NCBI GenBank assembly: GCA_016200125.1
Contig: JACQFK010000007.1
Coordinates: 1 to 11,796, forward strand
DNA from: Planctomycetota bacterium
Lineage (GTDB): Bacteria; Planctomycetota; MHYJ01; JACPRB01
DNA length: 11,796 bases
Direction of reading: 5' to 3'
Shown here: positions 1-7,010 of the stretch, piece after piece
How the letters are laid out: each line of letters opens with the position of its first letter
Numbering within the stretch: position 1 is the first letter of the stretch
Notes under the pieces: generated by a model
The model's database searches: none
What the model was told of the DNA's origin: nothing
Seen by the model: only the letters and a program-made list of their open reading frames with translations
Program-made: the position numbers and the translations under genes

Positions 1-1690
1 AGTCCTTGTAGGGCCGGGTGAGCCGCGCGGCCTTCACGACCGCGTCGAAATCGATCTCGGCGACGCTGGCGGGAGCGCGCAGCTCGCTGAGCCCGGCGGC
101 GGCCTGGCCCAGGTAGCCCGCCACCGCGCCGCCGATCTTCACCTCGGCCGCCGTTCCGGCCTCCAGGAAGGCGAGCGAGGCCGGCGCCAGCTCGAAGGCG
201 AGGCCGATCCGCGCGAGCGTGGTCTCGAGCAGCCCCTTCACTCCGAGCGGGTCGCCCGGGGCGGCGATCGCCAGCACGTTCTTCTCGCCGTAGGCCCTGC
301 CGTCGCGTCGGTAGAGGTGGGCGATCTCGAAGACCGGCCGCAGCGGCTCCTTGTAGTTCTCGTTGACCTGCAGGACCTCGAGCAGCCGCGGCGCGAGCGA
401 CTCGCGCAGCGTGCGGTCGACGTTCCCCTGCGGATCGCGCAGCGGGATCGGCGCGCCGGAGGTCCAGAAGGGGATCCGGTTCGGCGTGTTCGCCTCCGCG
501 AAGCTCCAGGTCAGGACCTCGTAGCCGCCCAGCCCCGCCAGGGTCGCGCGGGCCTCCTCGCGGACCAGGTCCTCGGGGTTGTCGGCGGCGACCCGCAGCC
601 CGAAGCTCGTGTCGCAGGGGATCTTGTCGTAGCCCTCGATGCGCGCGACTTCCTCGATGTAGTCGACCTCGATCTTGAGATCGCGGCGCCCCCGGGGCGC
701 GGTGACCTGGAGCTGATCGTCGGATCCGGCGATCTCCGCTCCCAGGCCGGCCAGGATCTCCCGGACCCGCGCGGGGCTCACGGCCATCCCCAGGACCTGC
801 GCGATCCGCGCCGGACGGACCTTCGCCGTCGCTCGCATCGGGCGCGAGACGCTGGCGTCGATCACGCCGCCCATCGGCTTGCCGCCCGCGAGCTCGAAGA
901 TGAGCTGGACCGCGCGGCGCGAGGCCCAGTCGACCGTCTCGTGGTCCACGCCCCGCTCGAAGCGGTAGGACGAATCGCTCGAAAGCCCGAGCCGCCGGGC
1001 CGTGCGGCGGATCGAGACCGGATCGAACTGGGCGCTCTCGATCAGGACGTCGACCGTCGCGTTGCTGATCTCGCTCTCCTTGCCGCCCATCACCCCGGCG
1101 ATCGCGACCGCCCGCTCCGCGTCGGCGATCACGAGGTTGTCCGGCGTGAGCCCGTACTCCTTCCCGTCGATGGCGACGATCTTCTCGCCGGCGTTGGCGC
1201 GGCGGACGACGATCTTCTTCCCCCGCACGAGCCGGGCGTCGAAGGCGTGCAGCGGCTGTCCGCTTTCGAGGAGGACGAAGTTGGTGATGTCGACGACGTT
1301 GTTGACGGAGCGGATGCCCGCCGCCTCGAGCCGCTGGACCAGCCACGACGGCGAGGGGCCGACCTTGACCCCCAGCACCGCGCGCGCGGTGTAGCGGGGG
1401 CAGAGCTCCCGCGCCGGGACCTCGACCGCGAACGACTTCGAAAGGTCCTCGCCCGAGTCCAGGAACTTGATCTCGGGCACGCGGACGGGCTTGCGCAGGT
1501 TGACCCCGGTCTCGCGGGCCACGCCGAGCAGCGAGAGCAGGTCGGCGCGGTTGGCGGTGATCTCGAGGTCGAGGACGTCGCCCTCGATCGATTCGATCCC
1601 CACCCCCGCCATCACGAGGAGCTTCGCGAGCTCCTGCGGCGACGCGGGCGCGTCGACGTACTCCTTCAGCCAGGACAGCGGAACTTTCAT
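1..1690 (-). CDS. pheT: Phenylalanyl-tRNA synthetase beta subunit, 3' part missing
   Basis: Beta subunit of the cytoplasmic (alpha-beta)2 PheRS that charges tRNA-Phe; the beta chain carries editing and tRNA-contact domains. The 563 codons visible start at ATG 1690, directly after the pheS stop (TAGATG), with GAGG at 1700-1703 as ribosome binding site. Seen in order: N-terminal segment (1-38), NRAD motif (47-50), B3/B4 editing fold (about 95-250, with HAFD at 148-151 and YRFERGVD at 242-249), B5 domain (about 284-358), then the catalytic-like core. The window ends about where the C-terminal ferredoxin-fold anticodon-binding domain should begin. Oddity: residues 1-38 join directly to the NRAD region, so the roughly 115-residue OB-fold tRNA-binding domain of E. 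coli-type PheT is absent. The frame is open throughout and this looks like a natural short form. Confidence 0.97.
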   Translation of the reverse strand, partial: MKVPLSWLKEYVDAPASPQELAKLLVMAGVGIESIEGDVLDLEITANRADLLSLLGVARETGVNLRKPVRVPEIKFLDSGEDLSKSFAVEVPARELCPRYTARAVLGVKVGPSPSWLVQRLEAAGIRSVNNVVDITNFVLLESGQPLHAFDARLVRGKKIVVRRANAGEKIVAIDGKEYGLTPDNLVIADAERAVAIAGVMGGKESEISNATVDVLIESAQFDPVSIRRTARRLGLSSDSSYRFERGVDHETVDWASRRAVQLIFELAGGKPMGGVIDASVSRPMRATAKVRPARIAQVLGMAVSPARVREILAGLGAEIAGSDDQLQVTAPRGRRDLKIEVDYIEEVARIEGYDKIPCDTSFGLRVAADNPEDLVREEARATLAGLGGYEVLTWSFAEANTPNRIPFWTSGAPIPLRDPQGNVDRTLRESLAPRLLEVLQVNENYKEPLRPVFEIAHLYRRDGRAYGEKNVLAIAAPGDPLGVKGLLETTLARIGLAFELAPASLAFLEAGTAAEVKIGGAVAGYLGQAAAGLSELRAPASVAEIDFDAVVKAARLTRPYKD

Positions 1691-2689
1691 CTAGAACTGC
1701 CTCAGGAACGCAAAATGGTTTTCGTAGAAGCGGCGGATGTCCGGGATGCCGTACTTCAGCATCGTGATCCGCTCGACGCCCATGCCGAAGGCGAAGCCGG
1801 TGTTCGCCTCGGCGTCGATGCCGCAGTTCTCGAGCACCTTGGGATGGACCATGCCGCTGCCGAGGATCTCGACCCAGCCCGAGCCCTTGCACACGGGACA
1901 GCCCTTGGCGCCGCAGATGAAGCAGGAGACGTCGACCTCGGCGCTCGGCTCCGTGAAGGGGAAGAAGCTCGGGCGGAAGCGGATGTTCGTCTTCTCGCCC
2001 CACATCGACTTCGCGAAGAGGTCGAGCACGCCCTTCAGGTGGGCGAAGGTGATGCCCGGGCCCACGATGAGACCCTCGATCTGGTGGAACATCGGCGAAT
2101 GGCCCGCGTCGGGCTTGTCGGGACGGAAGACCTTGCCGGGCGCGATCACGCGGATCGGCGGCTGGCGCTGCTTCATCGTCCGGATCTGCACCGGCGAGGT
2201 GTGCGACCGCACCAGGTAGGGCGCCTCGATGTAGAAGGTGTCGAAGCCGTCCCGCGCCGGGTGGTCCATCGGGATGTTGAGCGCCTCGAAGTTGTTCTCC
2301 TCGGTCTCGATCTCGGGGCCATAGACGATGTCGAACCCGAGCTTGGTGAAGACGCGGGCGATCTCGTCCCAGGTGCGGTAGATCGGATGGCGGCGCCCCA
2401 GCTCGGGAGCGCGGCCGGGCAGGGTCAGGTCGACCGCCGACTTCGGGGCGGCGGCCATTTTGGTCTTCGAGAGCTCCTCCACGCGCCTCTCCAGGTCGGC
2501 CTTGAGCGCGTTGAGCTGCTGCCCCGCGGCGCCCTTTTCCGCGGGAGGGACGGTCTTGAGGAGGCCGAAGAGCTCGCGGACGGCGCCGTCGCGGCCGACG
2601 TAGCGGTTCTTGAGCTGCTCGAGAGGCAGCGCCGCCGCGTCCTTCTCGAACTTCTCGCGGACTTCTTTGATTTTATCTTCGAGACTCAT
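1691..2689 (-). CDS. pheS: Phenylalanyl-tRNA synthetase alpha subunit
   Basis: Catalytic alpha subunit of class II PheRS, forming Phe-tRNA with the beta chain encoded next. The 332 residues match the family length. An N-terminal coiled-coil arm (about 1-80) is followed by the catalytic domain: motif 1 region near 120-150, motif 2 with VFRPDKPDAGHSPMFHQIEG (187-206), and motif 3 with GFAFGMGVERI (298-308). C256, C259, C264 and C267 form a CxxCx4CxxC knuckle, seen in a subset of bacterial PheS. I chose ATG 2689 (MSLEDKIKEV) because the protein family begins there. An in-frame ATG at 2707 would add MAFFLS but lies inside the terminator hairpin at 2701-2725. ATG 2689 has no Shine-Dalgarno sequence, only a T-rich run, whereas AGGGA upstream of 2707 is well placed, so the start is not settled. 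The stop abuts the pheT start. Confidence 0.97.
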   Translation of the reverse strand: MSLEDKIKEVREKFEKDAAALPLEQLKNRYVGRDGAVRELFGLLKTVPPAEKGAAGQQLNALKADLERRVEELSKTKMAAAPKSAVDLTLPGRAPELGRRHPIYRTWDEIARVFTKLGFDIVYGPEIETEENNFEALNIPMDHPARDGFDTFYIEAPYLVRSHTSPVQIRTMKQRQPPIRVIAPGKVFRPDKPDAGHSPMFHQIEGLIVGPGITFAHLKGVLDLFAKSMWGEKTNIRFRPSFFPFTEPSAEVDVSCFICGAKGCPVCKGSGWVEILGSGMVHPKVLENCGIDAEANTGFAFGMGVERITMLKYGIPDIRRFYENHFAFLRQF

Positions 2690-2695
2690 GGATAG

Positions 2696-2725
2696 AAAAA
2701 AGGCCATAGGTCTTCCCTATGGCCT
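2696..2725 (-). terminator. Intrinsic terminator or attenuator between rplT and pheS
   Basis: On the minus strand AGGCCATAGG, loop GAAGA and CCTATGGCCT form a perfect 10-bp stem (plus-strand 2701-2725), followed by six T (2701-2696). This is the textbook shape of a Rho-independent terminator read in the direction of rplT to pheS. It lies 23 nt after the rplT stop and just before pheS. In E. coli an attenuator (pheM leader) occupies the same place between rplT and pheST; that is established knowledge, but no leader peptide fits the short gap here. Whether it ends the rplT transcript or conditionally attenuates pheST is inference. Confidence 0.85.
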
Positions 2726-2748
2726 CGGAGTTCCCTCTGGGCGCCGGT

Positions 2749-3138
2749 CTACTTCTTGGCGGCGGCCGCCGGAGCGGGCTTGGACGCGAGCGCCTTCTTC
2801 GCGGTCTCCACCAGGGCGTCGAAGGCCTTGGGATCCGAGAGCGCCAGTTCCGCCAGGGCCTTCCGGTTCAGTTCCACCTTGGCCGTGCGGAGCCCGTTCA
2901 TAAATCGGTGGTACGGGATCCCGCGCAGGTCGCAGGCGGCGTTGATGCGGACGATCCACATCCCGCGGTAGTCGCGCTTCTTGTTCTTCCGGCCGAAATA
3001 ACCGTACTGGCCGGCCCGCATGACGGCCTCGCGGGCCGCGCGGTTCAGCTTGCTCCGGCCGGCGCGAAAGCCCTTCGCGCGGCGGAGCATCTTCCTGATC
3101 TTCTGCTTGCGGTACGGTCCGCTCTTTACACGAGGCAT
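2749..3138 (-). CDS. rplT: 50S ribosomal protein L20 (bL20)
   Basis: Large-subunit protein that binds 23S rRNA early in 50S assembly. The 129 residues start MPRVKSGPYRKQKIRK, with the family's Arg/Lys-rich N-terminal helix (about 1-60), then the globular domain with the conserved stretch RINAACDLRGIPYHRFMNGL (64-83). It is slightly longer than the usual 115-120 residues because of a C-terminal Ala/Pro/Lys tail (KPAPAAAAKK). ATG 3138 is preceded by AGGGAG at 3144-3149. It lies 15 nt after rpmI in the same transcript. In E. coli L20 represses its own operon by binding near rpmI, and in B. subtilis through a leader before infC; no Bacillus-type leader can fit in the 13-nt gap before infC here. 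Confidence 0.98.
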   Translation of the reverse strand: MPRVKSGPYRKQKIRKMLRRAKGFRAGRSKLNRAAREAVMRAGQYGYFGRKNKKRDYRGMWIVRINAACDLRGIPYHRFMNGLRTAKVELNRKALAELALSDPKAFDALVETAKKALASKPAPAAAAKK

Positions 3139-3153
3139 GGCAGCTCCCTAATC

Positions 3154-3351
3154 CTACTTTTGCAACATGATCCGGATGTCTTTGGCGTCGTGCTTGCCCT
3201 CGAACTGGCGCCAGCGGCGCATCTGGCGGCGGCGCTTGGACGCCTTGCCCGACATGATGTGCCGCTTGCCGGCGGGGCGGAACAGCACCTTGCCGGTCGC
3301 CGTCACCTTGAAGCGCTTCTTCGCGCCCTTGTTCGTCTTCATCTTAGGCAT
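3154..3351 (-). CDS. rpmI: 50S ribosomal protein L35 (bL35)
   Basis: Small basic protein of the large ribosomal subunit. The 65 residues have the family signature [20 protein letters not shown] at the N-terminus and [14 protein letters not shown] near residues 29-42, at the normal family length. The ATG at 3351 lies within the end of infC (8-nt overlap with the infC TAA at 3344-3346). Its Shine-Dalgarno AGGAG (3361-3365, 9 nt before the ATG) is inside the infC coding sequence. This arrangement implies translational coupling to infC. It is followed 15 nt later by rplT, the usual partner. Confidence 0.98.
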   Translation of the reverse strand: MPKMKTNKGAKKRFKVTATGKVLFRPAGKRHIMSGKASKRRRQMRRWRQFEGKHDAKDIRIMLQK

Positions 3352-4039
3352 TGGTCGCTTCTCCTTTGGGCGCTGGGGCCGCCGCCGCCGTCGGCGGCGC
3401 GGCCGGTGCGGGCGCTACGGGCGCCGGACTTCCGGAAGGCCCCGCCGCGGGCGGGCCTCCCTCGACGGGCGCCGCGGCCGCCTCGCCGGGCGCCTTCGGG
3501 GCCGGCTTCGGCGCCGGGGCCTTCGCGCCGGGCTTCGGCAGAAAGGTCATCTGCATCCGCGGCCCGGTCATCGAAACCTCGTGTTCCACCTTCGCGACGG
3601 GGTCCAGCTCCTTCTTGATCCTCTCCATCATGTGGCGGCCGTGCTCCTTGTGCGCCTGCTCGCGGCCGCGGAAGAAGATCGTGATCAGGACCTTGTCGCC
3701 TTCCAGGAGCATCTCCTGGGCCTTCTTCAGCTTCGTCAGCAGGTCGTGCTCGCCCGTCAGGGGGCGCAGCCGGACTTCCTTCACCTGCTGGACGTGCTGC
3801 TTCGCCTTCGACTTATTCTGCTTCTTCTTCTGTTCGTACTTGTACTTGCCGTAATCGAGGAGCTTGCAGACCGGCGGGCGGGCCTCCGCGGCCACCTCCA
3901 CGAGATCGTACCCGCGCTCGCGCGCGATCTGCAGCGCCTGCAGGGTGGGCATCTCGCCCAGCATGACCCCGTTCTCGTCCACCACTTTCACCCGCGGAAC
4001 GCGGATGCGGTCGTTGATGCGGTGCTCGTCCTTCGAAAT
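3344..4039 (-). CDS. infC: Translation initiation factor IF-3 with long Ala/Pro-rich C-terminal tail
   Basis: IF-3 binds the 30S subunit, keeps subunits apart and proofreads the start codon and initiator tRNA. The reading frame from ATT 4039 ([14 protein letters not shown]) gives 231 residues. The N-terminal domain (about 1-75, with [17 protein letters not shown] at 54-70), the lysine-rich linker and the C-terminal domain (about 85-168, with [11 protein letters not shown] at 124-134) are complete. Residues about 169-231 form an extra tail of Ala, Pro and Gly. I chose ATT because the alignment with bacterial IF-3 begins here, no ATG/GTG/TTG fits, and infC is known to start with ATT/ATC in many bacteria, which lets IF-3 repress itself. 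GGGA at 4047-4050 is a weak ribosome binding site. It starts 13 nt after the thrS stop. Confidence 0.95.
   Translation of the reverse strand: MSKDEHRINDRIRVPRVKVVDENGVMLGEMPTLQALQIARERGYDLVEVAAEARPPVCKLLDYGKYKYEQKKKQNKSKAKQHVQQVKEVRLRPLTGEHDLLTKLKKAQEMLLEGDKVLITIFFRGREQAHKEHGRHMMERIKKELDPVAKVEHEVSMTGPRMQMTFLPKPGAKAPAPKPAPKAPGEAAAAPVEGGPPAAGPSGSPAPVAPAPAAPPTAAAAPAPKGEATNA
3361..3365 (-). promoter_or_regulatory. Shine-Dalgarno of rpmI inside infC
   Basis: AGGAG on the minus strand, 9 nt before the rpmI ATG and inside the last codons of infC (…KGEATNA). Ribosomes must translate across this site to finish infC, which favours coupled synthesis of IF-3 and L35. A 7-bp GC stem with a 3-nt loop (CGCCGCC/GGCGGCG, 3383-3399) sits 17 nt upstream within the infC tail and could form when infC is not being translated. 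Confidence 0.7.
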
Positions 4040-4050
4040 CGGCGGGTCCC
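4037..4050 (-). promoter_or_regulatory. infC translation initiation region with ATT start
   Basis: On the minus strand the order is thrS stop TAG (4055-4053), AC, GGGA (4050-4047), 7 nt, then ATT (4039-4037). The weak Shine-Dalgarno and the non-canonical start are the combination through which IF-3 discriminates against its own message in E. coli (established for E. coli, inferred here). Confidence 0.75.
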
Positions 4051-4052
4051 GT

Positions 4053-5990
4053 CTAAAGGGTGCTCGTCCTGGCGGCAACGTCCCTCCTGAGGTTAGACAC
4101 AAAATCATCGGCCGCGACGACGCCCCGGTTGCCCTTCTTGTGCTCCCGGACCGCCACCGTGCCGGCCGCGGCCTCCTTGGCCCCCACAACGGCCATGTAC
4201 GGAATCTTCTGGAGTTCGCGGGCCTTGATCTTAGCGGATATGTTCGCGTCGGACAAATCAATTTCGCTCCGCAGCCCCGCGTCGAGCAGCTTCTGGTGGA
4301 CCTTCTTCGCGTAGGCCGCGATCTCGTCCGTGACCGGGGAGACCGCGACGACCGAGGCCTGGACGGGCGAGAGCCAAAGCGGGAACTCGCCGCCGTAGTG
4401 CTCGGTCAGCACGCCGATGAAGCGCTCGAGGCTCCCCAGGATCGCCCGGTGGATCATGACGGGGTGGTGCCGCACGCCGTCCTGGCCCTCGTACTCCGCA
4501 CCCATCCGGACGGGGAGCTGGAAGTCGAGCTGGATGGTCGACAGCTGCCAGTTGCGGCCGACGGCGTCCTTCATGTCGAAGTCGATCTTCGGGCCGTAGA
4601 AGGCCCCGTCGCCGGCATTGATCGTGTAAGAGACCTTGTTGTCCTTGAGCGCCTTCTCGAGCGCCGCCTCGGCCGCGTTCCAGGTCTCGATCTTCCCCAG
4701 GAACTTCTCGGGCCGGGTGGAGAGCTTGGCCTGAAAGGGCATCTTGAAGACTTCGGCGTAGACGCGGTTGACGAAGTCGATCTGGCCCGCGATCTCCTGG
4801 CCGATCTGCTCCTCGGTGCAGAAGATGTGGGCGTCGTCCTGTTCGAACGTGCGCACGCGGGTCATGCCCGAGAGCACGCCCTTCACCTCGTTGCGGTGCA
4901 GCGGGCAGAAGTCGGCGATGCGCATCGGCAGCTCGCGGTAGCTGCGGGTGCGGTGCTTGAACATGAGCACGTGGCTCGGGCAGTTCATGGGCTTGAGCGA
5001 GAACTTGTCCTCGTCGATGTCGAGGAGGAACATGTTCTCCTGGTAGTGGTCCCAGTGGCCGGAGAGCTGCCAGAGCCCCTTGTTGTAGAGCTGCGGGGTC
5101 ACGACCTCCTGGAAGCCGCGCTTGCGGTACTCCTCGCGGATGAAGGCCATGAGCTCGTTGTAGACGATCGCGCCCTTGGGCAGGAAGAAGACCGCGCCGG
5201 GCGACCATTCGTGGAACATGAAGAGTTCCAGCTCCTGGCCGAGCTTCCGGTGGTCGCGCTTCTTCGCCTCCTCGACGCGCTTCACGTACTCGTCGAGCGC
5301 CTTCTGCGAGGCCCAGGCGGTCCCGTAGAGCCGGGTGAGCATCGCGTTCTTCTGGTCGCCCTTCCAGTACGCGCCGGTGACTTTCGTGAGCTTGATCGCC
5401 TTCACGCGGCCGGTCGAAGGCACGTGAGGCCCTTCGCAGAGATCGGTGAAGTCGCCGTCGGTGTAGATCGACGCGGTCGGGTCCTTGATGTTCTCGGTGA
5501 TCGTCTGGACCTTGTAGCCCTGCCCCGTCTTCTGCATGAGGGCCAGGACCTCGTCCTTCGGCAGGTCCTTGCGCTCGAAGGGGAAGTTCGCCTCGATGAT
5601 CTTCTTGCACTCGGCCTCGATCTTGCCGAGGTCGTCCTCGGAGACCTTGACCCCCTCGGGGAACTCCATGTCGTAGTAGAAGCCGTCCTCGACGGGCGGG
5701 CCGTAGCCGAACTTGACCTTGTCGCCGTAGATCCGCTTGACGGCGCCGGCCATGATGTGGGCGGCGGAGTGGCGGATGACGTCGAGCCCCTCGGGCGAGT
5801 CCTCCTTGACGAGGAGGACCGTGCACTGCTGCGGCAGGGGCCGGTGGAAGTCCATGATCTCGCCGTTGACCTTCGCCGCGACGACGACCTTGGCGAGGCC
5901 CTTGGAGATGGACTCGGCGACCTGGAGGGCGTTCGCGCCGTCCGGGTATTCTTTGACCGTTCCGTCGGGGAGAGTGACTTTCACCGCCAT
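4053..5990 (-). CDS. thrS: Threonyl-tRNA synthetase
   Basis: Class II synthetase that charges tRNA-Thr in the cytoplasm and clears mis-charged Ser. The 645 residues compare with 642 in E. coli. Domains: TGS (1-62), editing domain with HSAAH (H74, H78) and CEGPH (C185, H189), class II core (about 245-535), anticodon-binding domain (about 540-645). The zinc ligands of the active site are present as C337 (MNCPSH), H388 (DDAHIF) and H514 (VMIHRAI), each shifted by three from E. coli C334, H385 and H511. ATG 5990 begins the TGS domain. There is no Shine-Dalgarno, and a promoter ends 11 nt before the ATG, so the message is probably nearly leaderless. The long E. coli-type ThrRS operator therefore cannot exist here. 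It is followed 13 nt later by infC. Confidence 0.98.
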   Translation of the reverse strand: MAVKVTLPDGTVKEYPDGANALQVAESISKGLAKVVVAAKVNGEIMDFHRPLPQQCTVLLVKEDSPEGLDVIRHSAAHIMAGAVKRIYGDKVKFGYGPPVEDGFYYDMEFPEGVKVSEDDLGKIEAECKKIIEANFPFERKDLPKDEVLALMQKTGQGYKVQTITENIKDPTASIYTDGDFTDLCEGPHVPSTGRVKAIKLTKVTGAYWKGDQKNAMLTRLYGTAWASQKALDEYVKRVEEAKKRDHRKLGQELELFMFHEWSPGAVFFLPKGAIVYNELMAFIREEYRKRGFQEVVTPQLYNKGLWQLSGHWDHYQENMFLLDIDEDKFSLKPMNCPSHVLMFKHRTRSYRELPMRIADFCPLHRNEVKGVLSGMTRVRTFEQDDAHIFCTEEQIGQEIAGQIDFVNRVYAEVFKMPFQAKLSTRPEKFLGKIETWNAAEAALEKALKDNKVSYTINAGDGAFYGPKIDFDMKDAVGRNWQLSTIQLDFQLPVRMGAEYEGQDGVRHHPVMIHRAILGSLERFIGVLTEHYGGEFPLWLSPVQASVVAVSPVTDEIAAYAKKVHQKLLDAGLRSEIDLSDANISAKIKARELQKIPYMAVVGAKEAAAGTVAVREHKKGNRGVVAADDFVSNLRRDVAARTSTL

Positions 5991-6001
5991 AAGGGAGGGG
6001 A

Positions 6002-6030
6002 ATCCTACTGCATCAGGGAAACCGAGTCAA
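6002..6030 (-). promoter_or_regulatory. Sigma-70-type promoter of thrS
   Basis: On the minus strand TTGACT (6030-6025), exactly 17 nt, then TAGGAT (6007-6002). This matches 5 of 6 and 4 of 6 consensus bases. Transcription would begin near 5995, only about 5 nt before the thrS ATG. The -35 box contains the TGA stop of the upstream PHP gene, so thrS and the genes after it have their own promoter rather than depending on the PHP gene. Confidence 0.65.
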
Positions 6031-7004
6031 GGCCGCTCCTCGGCGGGGTATCCGTAGTCCAGGTAGGCCCACTCCTGCTGTCCCAGCTGGGTCATCAGCC
6101 AGAGCACGTGGCGCGTCCGCGGCGGCTCGCCTTCCTCCGCCCAGGCGATCGTGAAGTCGTTGTTGGGCATCGTGCGCACCCTTTGCTTCCATCCCCCGTC
6201 CCCGGTCACCCTCTTCAATCCCTCGAACACCACGTAGGAGCGACCTTTCCGGAGGGCTTCGAGCACGGCCTCCTGCGTCAACTCGGGCGCGAGAACGTGC
6301 GTCGTCACGAAGCGGAAGGCGCGCGGATAGGGATCGAGCTGGTATCCGAAGAAGCTGACGTTCTGATGGGCGTCGTTCCCCGCGACGCCCGTGAACTGCC
6401 GCTTCTTGTTGATCTCGTCGTAGCGGGACAGGATGGCGGGGTCCATCTCCTTCAAGAGCTGGAACGAGTTCTCGGGATCCTCCTTGAGCTTCTTCGCCAC
6501 CTGGAGCATGAACTTCGGATCCTTCGCCTTGCGCTTGAGCGTGGCGTGGACGTTGTAGATCTCCATGCCGTCCGCCTCGGCGAAGGCGTCCCAGTCGTCG
6601 ATCTCCTCGGGATGACAGGCGATCGCCACGCCGCCCTGCTCGTGGATCGCCCGGATCGTCCCCCGCCGGTCCTTCCCGGAGATCGGCTCGCGGATCCCCA
6701 GCGCGAGGATCTGGTCGCTGTACTCGGCGCCCTGGATGAAGAGCACGCCGTCGTGGATCCCCGTCCAGCCCTCGCGCAGCGGGCGGCCCTTGTCGTCCTT
6801 CGGCGGGTGGTCGGTCATGCAGATGAAGTCGACCTTCGCCGCCTTCGCCGCCGCCAGGATCTCCTCGTAGGTCCCCTGCGAGTCGTGCGAAAACTTCGAA
6901 TGGCAGTGGATGATGCCGCGGAAATCGCGCAGCGGCCTGGCCGGCGCCGCAGGGGCTCCCGCGCACGATGCGAGGATCAGGAGAAAGAAAATCGGCAACC
7001 TCAC
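6027..7004 (-). CDS. PHP-domain metallo-phosphoesterase, predicted lipoprotein
   Basis: Predicted 325-residue exported protein of the PHP (polymerase and histidinol phosphatase) fold, probably a metal-dependent phosphoesterase of unknown substrate. The N-terminus is a lipoprotein signal: a hydrophobic stretch then LASC, with C14 as the lipidated cysteine, followed by an Ala/Pro linker. PHP metal ligands are all visible: HCH (H33, H35), D41, MTDH (D65, H66), GAEYSD (E94), ACHPEE (H131), and GNDAH (D211, H213). Residues about 255-325 form a C-terminal region with a Trp-rich end. The start is GTG 7004, just 7 nt after a TATCAT -10 box, so the message looks leaderless. It lies upstream of thrS, whose promoter overlaps its stop. 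I do not recognise a specific subfamily; relatives include TrpH-like nucleases/phosphatases and histidinol phosphatase. Confidence 0.88.
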   Translation of the reverse strand: MRLPIFFLLILASCAGAPAAPARPLRDFRGIIHCHSKFSHDSQGTYEEILAAAKAAKVDFICMTDHPPKDDKGRPLREGWTGIHDGVLFIQGAEYSDQILALGIREPISGKDRRGTIRAIHEQGGVAIACHPEEIDDWDAFAEADGMEIYNVHATLKRKAKDPKFMLQVAKKLKEDPENSFQLLKEMDPAILSRYDEINKKRQFTGVAGNDAHQNVSFFGYQLDPYPRAFRFVTTHVLAPELTQEAVLEALRKGRSYVVFEGLKRVTGDGGWKQRVRTMPNNDFTIAWAEEGEPPRTRHVLWLMTQLGQQEWAYLDYGYPAEERP

Positions 7005-7010
7005 GATTCG

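Noticed and set aside
317..2695. Very long open frame on the plus strand opposite pheT and pheS
   Set aside because: It is the antisense shadow of well-identified genes. The strong GC bias removes stop codons, and the product is a low-complexity Arg/Asp/Leu-rich sequence with no family features.
4040..4052. A Bacillus-type L20 leader before infC
   Set aside because: Only 13 nt separate thrS and infC, far too short for that structure.
4040..4261. An upstream extension of infC by 74 residues to 4261
   Set aside because: It lies inside thrS in another frame, is Arg/Pro-rich with no similarity to IF-3, and the ATT start explains the lack of a standard start codon.
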